From assembly GCA_947462335.1 (NCBI GenBank), contig OX381704.1, forward strand, positions 43,528,942-43,592,941: DNA of 64,000 nucleotides. Direction: 5' to 3'. Below, piece by piece: positions 1 through 12,639 of this stretch. This DNA comes from Harmothoe impar. Its lineage: Eukaryota > Annelida > Polychaeta > Phyllodocida > Polynoidae. The position numbers and the translations under genes are program-made. Under the pieces are notes generated by a model. It had not been told where the DNA came from, did no database searches, and saw only the letters and a list, made by a program, of their open reading frames with translations. Position 1 is the stretch's first letter. Every line of letters starts with the position of its first letter.

Positions 1-13
1 GTGTAATGAACAG

Positions 14-1718
14 GATGTGAGAAGAAGATCGGCAACGTTGTCATGAACTCGACAGAAGAAACACTTGAACCCTTCAAAAGCAACATGATTAAATTCATAG
101 ATAAAGGTAGGTGGTATGAATAACACAATTTTCTGGAATATTGTTCAATGCATGTATATGTGTTCATTTCATTTAACAAAATGTATATATTACGGTTGTG
201 CCATAGCTCCCTCATTGGACTGTTATTGGTCATAAATTCTTATGCATTGAATAACTTTCATGTGGTCAATATTTATCAATAATTAAAATGTATTACCCTT
301 GTTTCAGCTCGAGTTGACCTGAAGGAACAAGAATCAAATTTACTCGAGTCCAAGAAAAGGTAAATATCACAGTGAAATATATGGACACCATAAACGACGG
401 GGGCTCTTTTATAAATATTCAAAGAGATAATATTGTCAATTCCTTTATAGATATATTGAATAGGATATTAGTTATCTGTAAGGAAAGTAGTGTAAATCAA
501 TATTTATTACAGATAATTCTCGCATGTGACCCCAACCCGCGTATTAGCCACACCCCCAACTTTCACAAATCCTTTTACAAATAAGCTTAACAGGGGGTCT
601 GGAAATTGCTAATCTAGTACTATAGTATACTTATAAAAACCCGCATATAAGCCGCACTCCCCAATTCTGGCCGATCCTGTAAGCCGCATTGGCGATCCGA
701 CTCGCGTACTAGGCGGTATGAGAACGGAAGTAAAATCTTGGGAGTTGTGTATACCATTACTCTATATAGTCTGTAGGTCCATAATGGATACCTATGAATC
801 CTCATATGGGTAGAAATGTTAGCTGTTTGTAGTTTCACCTTTACATGATTTAGCAGACCAATGTTAATAATATACCATATTCCCTCTACAGGTTCTCGTT
901 GTGCGCCATTTACTTTTCGCTAAGACCCAAGCCGGGAGATAATGAGGTCTCTCCGAAGGACTTCTTCGTTCACTGGTCCTCCTTCTGCAATGACTTCAAG
1001 GATCTCTGGAAGAGAGAACAGCAGCGTATTGTAAAGGAAAAGTAAGTTTAGTACCAAATAACTGAATAAGGGAGAAACAAGGAAATAATTGAATCAAACA
1101 ACTCCAGAAAAAGAAATTAGAAGTCATTCATCTGCTATGGTTATGTATATACTTTGAAGGAAGAATGTAATGAATGTCATAGAAACTAGTGTTAATACAT
1201 TGTTAAAAAGGTATGACATTGAACATTGCAGAGTGGAGGAGGCCCAGAAGAAGGTAAAACAGATCAAGGGAGACCAAAAGGCGGCAGTACAAACCACACC
1301 CACATCAGCACGCGGCAAGAAAGGCTTGGTAAGTTAGCCATCATAGCCTTTTCTAATAACACTAATCACTAGGAGGGAAATCAACTCATTATGGATGGAA
1401 AGTAGTGTAAATCAATATTTATTACAGTTAATTCTCGCATATGACCCTAACCTGCGTATTAGCCGCACCCCCCACTTTCACAAATCCTATAATCCTATAA
1501 CCTAATACTATAGTACTATTTACGGTCTTAGCGACACATTTGCATCACTCATGCCTTTTCTATTTGCCATTCTTTGAACGGGATACGTTTCTGGTTCGTC
1601 GTGGAATATGGTGTAGATTAATTCTTTTTAACTGTGAAACAATTATTAACTTCTCATAAAATCCGCCCTTTTCTGCCTCTTCCAGAAAGCCAAGCTTGCC
1701 AGTAAAGGAATGATATGA
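14..1718 (+). CDS. Formin (FMN/Cappuccino type), C-terminal end of the FH2 domain, partial gene
   Basis: Formins nucleate and elongate unbranched actin filaments through the FH2 domain in the cytoplasm. Five exons can be joined in one frame: 14-106, 308-359, 892-1041, 1232-1328 and 1686-1718, all with AG acceptors and GT donors and compatible phases. In-frame stops at 4-9 place the first acceptor at 12-13. The product contains a KPGDNEVSPKDFF segment, then SSFCNDFKDLWKREQQR, a Lys/Glu/Gln-rich helix, and ends in KAKLASKGMI. The Lys-Pro-Gly-Glu-x-Glu-Val block and the Phe-Cys-x-Asp-Phe-Lys-x-x-Trp-Lys-Arg-Glu block are hallmarks of the FH2 C-terminus of FMN1/FMN2/Cappuccino rather than diaphanous formins, as I recall the family. 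The 5' part of the gene lies outside the window. The short last exon follows a strong pyrimidine tract. Family confidence is high; the FMN1 versus FMN2 distinction is probably meaningless in an invertebrate. Confidence 0.87.
480..575. repeat. Interspersed repeat, copy 1 (formin intron)
   Basis: This stretch, starting GGAAAGTAGTGTAAATCAAT, recurs almost base for base at 1399-1488 in another intron of the same gene. The shared segment ends with CTTTCACAAATCC. It is probably a fragment of a dispersed transposon. Confidence 0.7.
620..730. repeat. Fragment of the CGCGTATAAGCCGC transposon family
   Basis: Contains CCGCATATAAGCCGCAC and CGCGTACTAGGCGG. The same vocabulary fills the better-preserved inverted-repeat elements at 9838-10651 and 42968-43146. 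No intact termini are visible here. Confidence 0.5.
1399..1488. repeat. Interspersed repeat, copy 2 (formin intron)
   Basis: Second copy of the repeat at 480-575, same orientation, with a few substitutions. Confidence 0.7.
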
Positions 1719-4700
1719 GGGAAATCTGCGGCATTGGGTGCCAGACCTGCCCTTAACATGAAGGGGTGCTACACAGACTACAATATTGGTGCTTAAACCC
1801 GAGGCCTTGACCGCGATCTCACACATAGGCCAGCGCTTCGCGATAAGTCACATGCATATACATATATATGCCTACGTAGGTATCAGCCTGAAGGATGATG
1901 GATGCGCCACCGCATTAGGATAAATACAGTTCTTCTGATGTCACAGCGCCATTAACCGTTAATTGCATTCACTACACATATACGGTGAGGCTCCGTTGAC
2001 TGCAAGTGTTCGAGTTGGGAGATCAGTGAGGTTACCATTGCAATATGACGCCCAGTTTTTACCTCCATATGAAGTAGTACATTGTTTCCAACAATCGTAT
2101 AACATGGAATATAAGAATGCTCCCTGCAAAGGATTCTAGTCTAGCACTTGTTGAGCTGACCTAGGGTAGTGTGATACAGATATACTCTCATTATTGTATA
2201 AAGTGCAATGTATACATGTGCATGTTGCTGACAAGGGAAGGTCTGTTAACGACAATCCCAAGTAAAATTTGTTCCTGTATATTTACTATGAACTGCATAT
2301 ATTGATACCATACATATAAGTGTATGTATATAACTAGATAGTCGTTTACCATTCCTGAAAGTGAACACCACACATATACTATTTCTGTACGATATATTTG
2401 TGATGATTTCTAAGGTGCCGTATACGTATGTTTTATATACATGAGATATGTGTGATTCGCATTCTAGTCACCAGATGGCGACATAGCCTGTGCCCATGAA
2501 GCTTACATCCGCATGTCAGTTTTGTTACTACACAACCACATTATGCACTTCTATTATATGTATAATGCATCTGCCAATGTCCCTTATACAGTTTAATAAG
2601 TTCTTTTTAGAGAACATGCAATGGATATAGACTGCAATACCCCCACTGATATTATTGTCGAAATAAGTGGATAGAATGTGTAGAATATGCATAACCCTTG
2701 TAAGCAAAATCTCATACTATATTAATGAAAGCATGCATATATAAACTGAATCAGTGAATGTGATAATACTCTTTGGAATGTTTTTTGTGAATCACTAGAT
2801 GTGTCATATTTGATGTCAGTATTTATACCACAGAGGAGGTACTATGTATATGTATTAACTAGAATACCATTACACACTATTTATTTTAGGACAAGAATCT
2901 CATCTCAAAGCCACCACTGTTTTCACCCTGGGTTGAACAGAAAAGTCTGAAAACCCGACTAAACACTTCATTTTCATCTGGTGTTTAGACTAACTTGTAT
3001 TGAGTTATGGATTTAATGCCCCTAGATTAGAGTTTGGTGAATTTATTAAGTTCACATAAACTGGAAAAATATTATTACAAAGTTACCCACTTACCCATGG
3101 CAGCAAACATCCAATAAACTATAATAACTTTCAAAATTGACAAAACAGTTAATCTGTATACTCATTACATGTAATATGTTAGCAGACAAGGTGAGATAAT
3201 ACCTTGCACACCACAAACCTGGCAACATGTGGAGAACATGTGGCTCCATCGTTTTTATAAGACATTTTTCTCGTCTATGAGTACTATTGTGCATGTCACA
3301 CGATGTCTATCAACATCGACACAATTTGAAATACCTGTACTTCCAATCTCTCAAAATTAAATGACCCGATATGTTTCAAGTAATAATCCTAGTCTTCTCA
3401 TTAGAGAGCGGTCACTATTTAACAACGGCTGGAGGGGGGGGGAGCAAGAAATTAGACTCCTAGTTTGCGCTTGTGCAAAAATCCACCAATGTCCCCTCCC
3501 TATTACAAATAGTAATTATCACTCCTTTAATCATTATAGTAGGTATCGTTAGGGGCGGGTTGGAGGAGGGCTAGTCAGCGGTTTAAAGACTGGTAGTGGG
3601 GAAAGGATTATCACTGGTCCGGACGCAAAGAGCAAATCATATCTACTGGTAACTGATAGAATTGTGCTTTTTCAGGATTATTCTGTGTAAGCATTACGGT
3701 ATATCCCAGATACAATGTTCTACTACCGTAGTAAGTACCGATATGTTCTCTTTGAGCCCCGTACTCCTAGCACAAACAATACACTGTATAAGTTCTAGTC
3801 TACCAGTGAGCTACATTGACATGATTGGTTATATGCATCTGTATGTCCAATATCTAACTTTCTTGTGTGTTTATGATAGAGTACATAGATGGATAGCCTA
3901 CAACATATTTTTTCACATTTTGATCATTGGAGTTATAAATACAATAGTAGGGTATATTTACTACCGTTTCATTATGAAAGAAGGCAACTATGAATAGAGG
4001 ATTTACATGAGAGAAATGTGTTCAGTCCCTTCATTTTCTTTGCTTTTTGCAGATATTGTTGTCAGTGCCTATCCGCCTTGATTCTGAAAGTTGTCTATTG
4101 TATTTTCAGATAGCCTTGTTGCTGCTGTGTCCCTATGCATGTATTTACTATGTGATGACGGCTTACCCATAGACTGTTATAGAAACACATCATTGGCGGG
4201 TGCCTTCAGAGCACAGGAGACCTATACTCATATAATAGGCATACTTAAATATGCGAGACTAGTTATGATTTTCGAAAACATTGAGATGCAAGGGATAGGG
4301 AATTGTTTCAAAAGGGAATACCTCTCTTTATATGTTAGTATACTATTCTATCTTCCACTCCAAATGTCTATGAACACAAATAATTCGGTTTATGAACAAC
4401 CTCTAACAAATAAACCATTTTCTTTTCTGTGATATTCCTTTACGGTACCATGTGACCACAATTTTATAATCATCTGCATATTGTGTACCTTGTGGTGAGA
4501 TGTGTTGATTATAATTCGGCTGGGTGCTGCTGTGACCTGTTGCTTGAAATACCAATCCATGTATGTACGCTTCACGGGATGTTTCATGTCTTTTTGCTTT
4601 CCTACTGTACCCAATATGGTTATATATTTGTAGAAGTACATATTTATTTATTATTGAGTCCCACTTACAATAGCAGTTTGATTACTATCAAGTTACTTGT

Positions 4701-5270
4701 TGGTTCTATACGTTTTAGTTTTTTTATAAAGTACCACACAATGTATATATCAATGTATTGCTATTGTCTATAGGTCCCACTGTAAATTGAAGGACACGAT
4801 AGGAAAGTTATGATAAAGGCAAAAATACGAGATTGTATAAACCAGCAGATGATGGAAGTATAAACAAAAATGTTTACACATTTTTCACATGATATTAAAT
4901 AAACCAATACATGATCTGAAGTTCACAGCCCTGGTTGACTTGTGTTTCATAGAAAGTACCTTTAAAACTCACAACTGATGTTGATATGTTAGTTACCACG
5001 GAGGCTGACTCTAGACACTTCTAGATATGAAAAAAAGTGTATCCCAAATCTTATGCTAGCTTTTAAGATATGTGGAAAGTGCCTGTTTAAAAGAAAAAGT
5101 ATAGCCACTATAGGTGTGATATACTGCCCCTATTGGCCAGACTAGTAGATCTATGTACCCTACAGATCTGCTCCTAGCAAGTGGTGATCCTTGCATCCGT
5201 AGTAAACCTCAAATCTAACTGAGCCCGGTAATTAACTCGCCAACTGATACCGTAGAAGTTGACATTTAGA
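1719..5270. other. Formin 3' UTR and AT-rich intergenic DNA
   Basis: No coding exon with conserved content was recognised. Open frames at 3662-3997 and 4091-4432 are AT-rich and low in information. Two AATAAA hexamers at 3113-3118 and 4898-4903 are possible polyadenylation signals for the formin transcript; neither can be confirmed from sequence alone. Confidence 0.4.
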
Positions 5271-5279
5271 CAGTTCCTT

Positions 5280-5560
5280 CTGCCATCACATTCACTAGAG
5301 GGCCTTCTTACATCCGGGACCCGCCCCCTGAGACGCTGGACGTCTGCTAGCGTGACGTGCGGCGTCTGTTGCCATGGCAAACTGAGCGATAATATATTAT
5401 CACCTCACGTCATCGCCATGGCGGCGACGGCGTCCCGACAATCCGACCAGCCAATCGGCGCTCAGCGTTATCTGATCACGCCCGACGCCCCGCCTGGCGA
5501 CGGACTCAGGCAACAGGCAATCACCCTCAAAAGCACAATACAATGTCACCATCGAGAAAA
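5280..5560. promoter_or_regulatory. Promoter-like CpG-rich cluster with RFX X-box, CRE-like and CCAAT motifs
   Basis: In AT-rich surroundings this block is rich in CG dinucleotides. It holds a near-palindromic X-box, GTTGCCATGGCAA at 5368-5380, flanked by TGACGTG and TCACGTCA (CRE-like), an ATGGCGGCGACGG block (YY1-like) and CCAATCGG near 5451. X-box plus CRE plus CCAAT in about 100 bp is typical of RFX/CREB/NF-Y promoters. No gene start was recognised on either strand, so it may drive an unannotated transcript or be an enhancer. Confidence 0.4.
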
Positions 5561-6388
5561 GAATTAGCGACAACAATCACAGACAAATTACCCCTCTCTC
5601 TTCCGTGTTTTCAACAGGAGCCTTGCCGCCTGTTTTCCCATGGCAGCCCTACTGACGGCCCCTAAAACCAACGCGCCTAATCTGATGGCGCGATGTCGGC
5701 TGCAATTCCACTCCATGTCACACCTGTTTTCTTTGATATCACAACTTTCGTGAGATCCTCATGTTATCAGCGTACATCAGTCGTCACTGAAGACGGCAGT
5801 CTAGACTTTCTGCTTGAATTTCGAACTTGTCGCTTTCCCCAAATTGATTTTGTCGGGGAAAGTAAAAAGTCGTCTGCTGTTGGTGACGCTTGCAGCGAGA
5901 CGCTGGGGCAGCTATCAGGCATCTTGATGGCATCAGCAGCAGCGTCCGGCCTTTGTCCCCTTCCTGGCAAGATGTCTGCTAGACCACTTCTACTGATAAT
6001 ACACGTTAGGCTTTCTACTTTTGGCTACACGGCGTCTACAACGTAGTTCAAGTCTAAGTCTGTAGCGTGAGGCGGAAGGAATGGAAACCCATAAACTTAG
6101 CCTAACTTTCAACCCTCAACACTTGGTTTTAGAGAAATTCCTCAAAATGTTTATGGCCAAGTGAGTCATTCAGAGATTCCCGCACACAATGTTTATTAAT
6201 GTTGTCAACCATATATGTCCCTTCTATGTGAGTCATTGGAAAGATAATTCGGTCAATCACAGAGGAGGGGGGGGGGGCTAAATATGTTTGGCCCCGCAAA
6301 ATTTGCCAATACCATACAAACAGTTGAGCATAATTTATTACGTCCTGATACTACCATCATAATTTCCAAACGTTACCTCTCCTACAGG

Positions 6389-6561
6389 TGCAGAGGGGTC
6401 CCCCCCTCAGGTCACAAGGTCGTTTTTTTAGACTCTTTATCCTATGATCAATTTTGTGCAAAAGTCGCCAGGTCGCTTAAATTATTGCCCCAGGTCGAAA
6501 AGTCGCCTGGAAAACGGCCGAAAACGGCCCAGGTCGCCAGGTCGCCGAAAACCCCTCTGCA
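6389..6561. mobile_element. Small inverted-repeat element (MITE-like)
   Basis: Bounded by GTGCAGAGGGGT on the left and ACCCCTCTGCA on the right, with GTCGCCAGG/GTCGAAAA motifs repeated inside. The CAGAGGGG end resembles hAT termini, but I could not find a matching target duplication. Confidence 0.5.
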
Positions 6562-6639
6562 GTCACAACATTACTTTTCTATATAATTCGAAGACAACCG
6601 TGTATAACCTTGTATATGCATCATTATGTATATAATGCC

Positions 6640-7010
6640 ACTCAAAAAGATAAGTTGTTTCTCATCGCCGCGCGCATAATTAAAATCTAGAACTTGGGGA
6701 AACTTTTTAGGGGGGAATTTTTAGATTTTTAATGAAAAATCTGTATAAAATGGACAAATATTGGCATATTTGGTATCAAATTAAAACTTATACTGTCACT
6801 AATGAAGAGAGCTAGGAATAACTCACATTATAACAACTTTAGCGTGTTAATGAACTCTTAACTACTAAAATGTGAAACTTGTGCGCGAAAAAGTCTTAAT
6901 TTCCCTATGTATTTTCAGCCCCAAGTAAAATATATACATATATAAACACCCTCGTCACATTTCTCACTGCCCGGTGATGGGAAACAACTTTTTATTCTTT
7001 TTTGAGTGGC
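6640..7010. mobile_element. Inverted-repeat element with GCCACTC ends
   Basis: Left end GCCACTCAAAAAG followed by AAGTTGTTTC; right end GAAACAACTTTTTATTC then TTTTTTGAGTGGC, so about 30 bp can pair. Related in end sequence and interior to the TTA-flanked element at 30690-31001. Its right end abuts another MITE that begins at 7011. Confidence 0.6.
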
Positions 7011-7258
7011 CAGGATGGTGTTTCTCCACATATATACGGACGTCCATAAATTTGAGGATGTCCGTAAATACACTCTCCATATATTTATGGAGCTCCGCAA
7101 ATAAAGGCCTATATGTCTTTTTGGTACTTTAGCATACAGATACGGAACTCCGCATATATTTGCAGACATCCGTATATATTTGCGGAGGTCCATAAATATA
7201 TTTGCGGACATCCGCAAATTTGCGGACGTCCGTATATTTGTGGAGAAACACCATCCTG
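7011..7258. mobile_element. MITE with about 35-bp near-perfect terminal inverted repeats
   Basis: Both ends read inward as CAGGATGGTGTTTCTCCACA followed by ATATACGGACGTCC with one or two differences. The interior consists of GGACGTCCGTAAA/ATATTTGCGGA words in both orientations, so much of the element can fold on itself. No clear target duplication was found because its left side touches the element ending at 7010. Confidence 0.8.
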
Positions 7259-7830
7259 AGCCGACAGTTAAATCTGGGTGAAATGGGCTTCCTATGGCCC
7301 CAACAAAGGTTTGTTTCCTGCGCATCTCGATTTGGTGAGACTTGGCTTGGTTTTTGAGAAACTTTGACTCAGAGCCATGGGCGTGAACCTATCTCCCTCT
7401 CTATGCACCGTGGTGGTGATTGGGTGGATAGTAGAATGAGGGTGCGTCACTAGAAGTCCCCCTTCTCCTTTGAGCATAACATTCTGGTGAAAATATATGT
7501 AGTTAAATACAGTGAAAGGTCACATAAGTATTGTTAGGCATAACAAATAATATAGCTGGGGTTCAGAACATGAAACAATTTTTTTACTTAGAGATAGTGC
7601 CATCTTTAGCAAAGTCCCCTCTCTGCTTTGAGCCAGCCATGCTGCGGGGCTGACCTCCATAGCCACAGCATTGTAGGGGAGCAAAATATGACAGAGGACC
7701 ATGCACAGGTCGCCAGTGTAAGGTACATAGTGACGTACCCTTATCCTACTAATAAGTGGGTCACGGTACTGCTATAAATAGCATCAGTTGCGGCCCATGC
7801 TCAGAGCTCAGGGCAGGCGCGCCCTGAATG

Positions 7831-8051
7831 TGCCTCTACATGGGTACCCAGCATTTTGACCACGTCGCCGTGCCGAATTTTAGCAGGAGGGCAGTGGCAT
7901 CGTGTCAATTTTTAGGCATATAAGGACTTAGAGAAAAAAAAACGTGGGTCGATTTTTATCCCCGATTTTCCTGTGTCCGTCGATTTTTAAAAGGGCCTAA
8001 AAGGGCCGTGTCGCCGTGTCGCCCGTGTCGATTTTTACCCATGTAGAGGCA
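7831..8051. mobile_element. hAT-like MITE with 8-bp target duplication
   Basis: Terminal inverted repeats TGCCTCTACATGGGTA at 7831 and its complement ending at 8051. The element is flanked on both sides by CCTGAATG (7823-7830 and 8052-8059), an 8-bp target duplication as expected for hAT transposons. The interior is rich in GTGTCG/GATTTTTA words and has no coding capacity. Confidence 0.85.
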
Positions 8052-8484
8052 CCTGAATGTGAGACGCTCCTGATGGAGGGACGTAATTGGCACAGTATGG
8101 CCATGACGCATGCACCAAAGGAAGGCCCGCCTAGATTTGTTTTCATGCACCTGTTAAATAAACTCACCGGGCTAACTCATCAACAAAGAGTTGGTGACGT
8201 TTTCACAATTTGGGACAATGGTAGTCGTTTGGTCATATATGTAGGTTATATTTATATCACATATTTAATTACTCCTCCAACGCCATTTTCCTCCTCGTCA
8301 CAGATACAAACCATGTAACTTGAGTATTAAACATTATGATTATTGTATAAGTATTAAACATTGTAATTGTTGAGTTTATAGGATATATTGAATGCATCAT
8401 CTGAACATAAACTTTTAAAACAAAAACAATCGTATGACGTTTCATCTTTCATTGCTTGATCACGGTCAAACGCGCCACGTTCTG

Positions 8485-8670
8485 CATGCACTACACTGCG
8501 AAAAGTTACTGTATTTAAACAGCACAATGTGCTGTACATTTACAGCATTTTTTGCTGTAGTTGGTATTACAGCACTATTTGCTGTATAATTACAGCATTG
8601 TGTACCGTAAATTTGGTCTCCAGCAATGCGGTACATTTTACTGTAGATTTCTGTCGCTAGGTGCCAGCAG
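8485..8670. repeat. TACAGCA/TGCTGTA inverted-motif cluster 1
   Basis: Repeated TACAGCA and TGCTGTA words alternate in both orientations, with ends such as TTACTGTA and TTTTACTGTAG. Probably a palindromic non-autonomous transposon; exact ends unclear. Confidence 0.5.
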
Positions 8671-9014
8671 TATACCATTTTTGTAGTAATTAAGCTTCAC
8701 AAACTCTCAAGACATTGTAGTTTTCATAAAGCGTATTGATATTTGCATAATTGTGTTGAATAATACAAAAAAAAACAGCAAAAGTATAGAATAGAAATCA
8801 CATTGGTGGTAAAAGTTAAATGCTTATGTTCCTGGACTGGGAAAAGGCTCGTATCACATACTGTTCAGCTGTATTAAATGAGGATTAAACCATTACATTG
8901 TGTATAGTGTGTATTATCCTAGCTGAAATTTAACTGTTATCCAGGAAAGTACTCTCTATGCATGCATATTAATTGATATAAATTGATGACAAAAACAATA
9001 TGAAACCTACAGTT

Positions 9015-9275
9015 GAAGTTGTTGTAACTTTACAGCACCCAGTTGCTGTACATGTACAGCAAAATCTACTGGAACAAAAGTTGCCAACAACTTTTGCTGT
9101 AGATATACGGTAGAAGTTGCTGTAAATTTACAGTAGAAGTTGCTGTAAATTTACAGTAAAAGTTACTGTACATGCCCAGCAAGTCAGTTGCTGTACACCT
9201 ACAGCAAAATCTACTGGAACAAAAGTTGCCAGCAACTTTTGTTGTAGGTGTACAGTACTTACTTCTTACAGTGTA
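9015..9275. repeat. TACAGCA/TGCTGTA inverted-motif cluster 2
   Basis: Two inverted modules, each carrying CTACTGGAACAAAAGTTGCC followed by its partial complement CAACTTTTG, plus tandem GAAGTTGCTGTAAATTTACA units. Shares vocabulary with 8485-8670, and both are probably members of one self-complementary element family. Confidence 0.55.
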
Positions 9276-9504
9276 TAGTATATCATTGCTATTGAAGGTA
9301 TTTAAAAGCAATACCCTCTATATAGTTCAACGCTCATTTAATTCCGCTTACCTGTATACTACAAGGCCCATTATTGAGGCCGATGTAAACACCATAACTC
9401 ATGGTGTAGAACTAGAAGAGTGTACTACAAGCTCCCCTGTGTACATCCCTGTCGGCACGCACACACTTACCTGCTGTAATTACCACCCGGGAATTACCAC
9501 CACC

Positions 9505-9540
9505 GTGCCCCCCTCCCCCCACCCCCCCCCCCCTCCCCGC
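9505..9540 (+). repeat. Poly-C tract
   Basis: Almost pure cytosine run interrupted by single T and A residues. Confidence 0.85.
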
Positions 9541-9891
9541 CAGGCGCCACTCTGCCCGACCCCGATTGACCCTAATTTTGGAGGACGCCCTTTTCTAGTG
9601 ATCAGTGTCCTTATCTTAAAGGGCGGCGCACTACTCATCGACAGGTGTGTTGTTGTGATGCCTGCTGGAGGAGAGGTATAAAGACATCCCGGCGACATCT
9701 CGATACATCCCCGACACTCGTGTATGTAGTACCCATGTAGTATTACCCCACAGCCACATTGCAACTAATATTTTTTCTCTGTTTTTACACAGCCTTTTGT
9801 TTCTCTGTAGGAAGTTCCTATCAATTAGATATGAGTATACCCGTAAAACCTCGCGTAGAGGCCGCGGCTAGTACGCGAGTTTGTAGATGTA

Positions 9892-10539
9892 TACCGTACC
9901 GTCGCGATTAAGCGCCGGTTTCAAAAGAGCGCCGGTCTTGAATAACAGGGGTAGACACTAACGCTGGCCCGGGAGCCAATGGCCCGTAGTTTTGGGCCCG
10001 GGCCCGTAGTTTTCAGGCTATTTGCTTTGCTACGAGCCCGGGTGGCCCGTAGTAGGGCTCCAATCCTGGTCTACATGTCAGTTTTTACGGCTTCTGAATC
10101 GGACCATTATTAAGGTTTCTAGAGAGTAAAACAGAGAGCCTGGTTATTTTGTAGAAAATTGAGGGATTGATGGCAATCAAAAATACAATTCATGAGAAAT
10201 AACAGGCCATTAGCATCTAGGTCGGTCACAATTACAGTTAAAAATACTTCAAAACATTTTAATAGAAGAGAAAGGTATGTTATGTTGACTCTCAATGTAT
10301 GGGTCCATTTTACTGTACTAACTTAAGAACTCCCGGGCCCACGACTTTCAGGGGCTGCGGGCCCGGGTGGCCCATGGCCTCAAATGTTAGTGTCTACCCC
10401 TGGAATAAGCGCCGGGGGTACAGGGGCCTTGAAATGTTCCTTAAGCACTAAAATAGGATCTTGAATGAGCGCCTGTCTTGGGTATAAAGCACCCTCCAAA
10501 TTGAAGAGCGCCCCGACGCTAAATCGCGACGGTACGTTA
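9892..10539. mobile_element. Middle element of the nest, ends GTACCGTCGCGATTAAGCGC
   Basis: The left end CGTACCGTCGCGATTAAGCG is mirrored on the right by GACGCTAAATCGCGACGGTACG. Interior words such as GAGCGCC recur. It is interrupted by the element at 9946-10402. Confidence 0.65.
9946..10402. mobile_element. Inner element of the nest, ends CAGGGGTAGACACTAAC
   Basis: Begins CAGGGGTAGACACTAAC and ends GTTAGTGTCTACCCCTG; the subterminal regions are GGCCCGGG-rich and inverted. GAATAA on both sides (9940-9945, 10403-10408) is a likely 6-bp target duplication. A second copy lies at 13517-13877. hAT-like ends, but the duplication is short, so the superfamily is uncertain. Confidence 0.8.
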
Positions 10540-12639
10540 CTACAGTACTAAAGTCGCCATACTCAGAAGCCTGCCGCGGCTTACAGGATCGTCACAAAGT
10601 ATAGGTGCGGCTTTGACGCGAGTTTGACTTTAACGCGAGGTTTTACGGGTAAGGATTATTTAAGAAGAAGAGAACTCTGTCAGCGACGTATTAAATTGTT
10701 TTGCACAAAGAAGCAATAAACCAATAAACAACGTAATGTAAATGATGCCATTACATTTACTATTAACCAATAATGAATGGCTATGAAGGCACGCGTGAGG
10801 TGTATCGTAGGATATGGGGCACGAGTCGCGTAGGTGCTGTACTCATATATATATGCTAAATTAATTGATAGCTTAATTTGAGTATCATTATGCCACAGCT
10901 GGCTGGGAGAACAAAATAAACTGGCTGTCTGTATAGCACATACAAACCAACCACTATAACCAATCACTGGGTATAAGCCATACGCATGCATGTGCAGCTG
11001 CGTAAGTGTTGTGCGCCTTGATAGAGTGAATGACTCGTCTGCACAATATATACATAGAATTTAATGTGCTAACATGTTCTGTAATTAAATGGAACATAAT
11101 AGAATTGTATTTATATATTATTGTTTTTTTAATTGTTGAATAAAAACATGACATCATGAAGACATGTGAGACTGTGATGAACTAGATTTCAATAGTGATG
11201 TTCTATGTTATGATTTATATCCGATATTTATTGACAACATTCTAGATCTGTTCTGCTAGAATTGGTACCATGGCTCAACCACCCTGTACCATAACCCAAC
11301 CACCCCCAGAACACACCTCTGTATACCTGACCATATGGCTGCTTTAACCCTTTCGTGCCTAGAACTCCAAATGTGCGCACTTTTACACCCGTATATGTTC
11401 AGGAGAGCACCCTGGGTGTCCTAGGGCTCGGATTGGGATCATTTTAGGACTGAATTATGTACAATTACATGGGCTTTCTAACGATACCAGGTACCCTATC
11501 AAGTGTGTTGATGGGATACTGGACTAGAAGATATTATGAGTTTAAAATGGCCATTAAAGCACTAAAAGTGTGCGCTCTAGCAATAGTAGGGCAGATTTAT
11601 TACAGAAATATTGATAAAAAGTGAAAATATTGATGAAAAATTATCAAAAACCCTTTTTAATGGGTTTTCTCTAAGGATTCCAATTACAATGTTGATATCA
11701 TTCTATTCTTTAATAGATACATCTTATTGGCAAATATGCCTTCATTTGGAACCCCAAAAGAACGTTTTCTAAGCCAATGTAGGATATTACCATCTCAAAG
11801 AGTAAAGCCTGGCCTCTAGATGACAAAATTGCTTGATATCAGTAAAAAAGAATGTTTCTGGTTGTCATGGCAACCCAAAATAGATTTTTTTTAAATAGTA
11901 TTAAAAGGAGCGCTTCAATAGCTTTCAAAAAATATAATATAAAGCATATGTCAGAACAACTTATTCATTGACTATCCAATTTACCAAAAATGATGTAAAG
12001 AAACTGACTTTCAACACTAGTTCTGGGGGCTGGCAGACTGTTCGTCAGATTGGCGGTTCGCCAGATCAGTGGTTCGACAGATTTTCTAAATTTCTGGGAC
12101 TACATGTATTCGACAGGACTATTCGCCAGGTTTTATTTTTCAACAGGACTATTTAACAGAATCTGTCTATTAACTGTGGTTCTAGTTGGAATATTTACAC
12201 AATATCTGTAGCTCTAGAAGGCCCAATTCTGGGGGAACACGATACATAAAAAACGAGATATATCGAGGTCCAAGCCCCCAAACCCTCTCTTTTTTCTTTT
12301 TCAATGTCAAGCAAACATTATATTCTCAAGTGTGTGCAGTTTATATGTCGGAGCCTCTGACCCCGAGCCCCCCCTTTTCTTTATTTTATGTTTCTTTATC
12401 CATAACCTTTGTTTTTTTACTTGTTATCTTTTAGAATGTAGATCTACCTTATTTGTACACCTTTCCCTTGACACTACCACTAAAATGTAAGTGAACATTC
12501 ACATTAAAATCAATCAGCGCATTGAATGATGATTCAATCATAAGGCCCCTTTATAATTATCTGGATGTACTTCAAAGAGCAACGACAACAACTATACATA
12601 ATGCTAGGGCAGTGAGTATACAAAATTTAAACGTTAGCA

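Larger units (their letters stand above)
9838..10651. mobile_element. Outer element of a three-level nest, ends TACCCGTAAAACCTCGCGT
   Basis: The left end TACCCGTAAAACCTCGCGT matches the complement of the right end, AACGCGAGGTTTTACGGGTA. Terminal TA dinucleotides suggest a TA target duplication. Subterminal GCCGCGGCTAGTACGCGAG and TGCGGCTT words identify the same family as 42968-43146. About 650 bp of its present length is a second element and, within that, a third. Confidence 0.7.

Noticed and set aside
9172..9681. 169-residue ORF overlapping the TACAGCA cluster and poly-C tract
   Set aside because: Runs through a palindromic repeat and a low-complexity tract; not credible as a protein.
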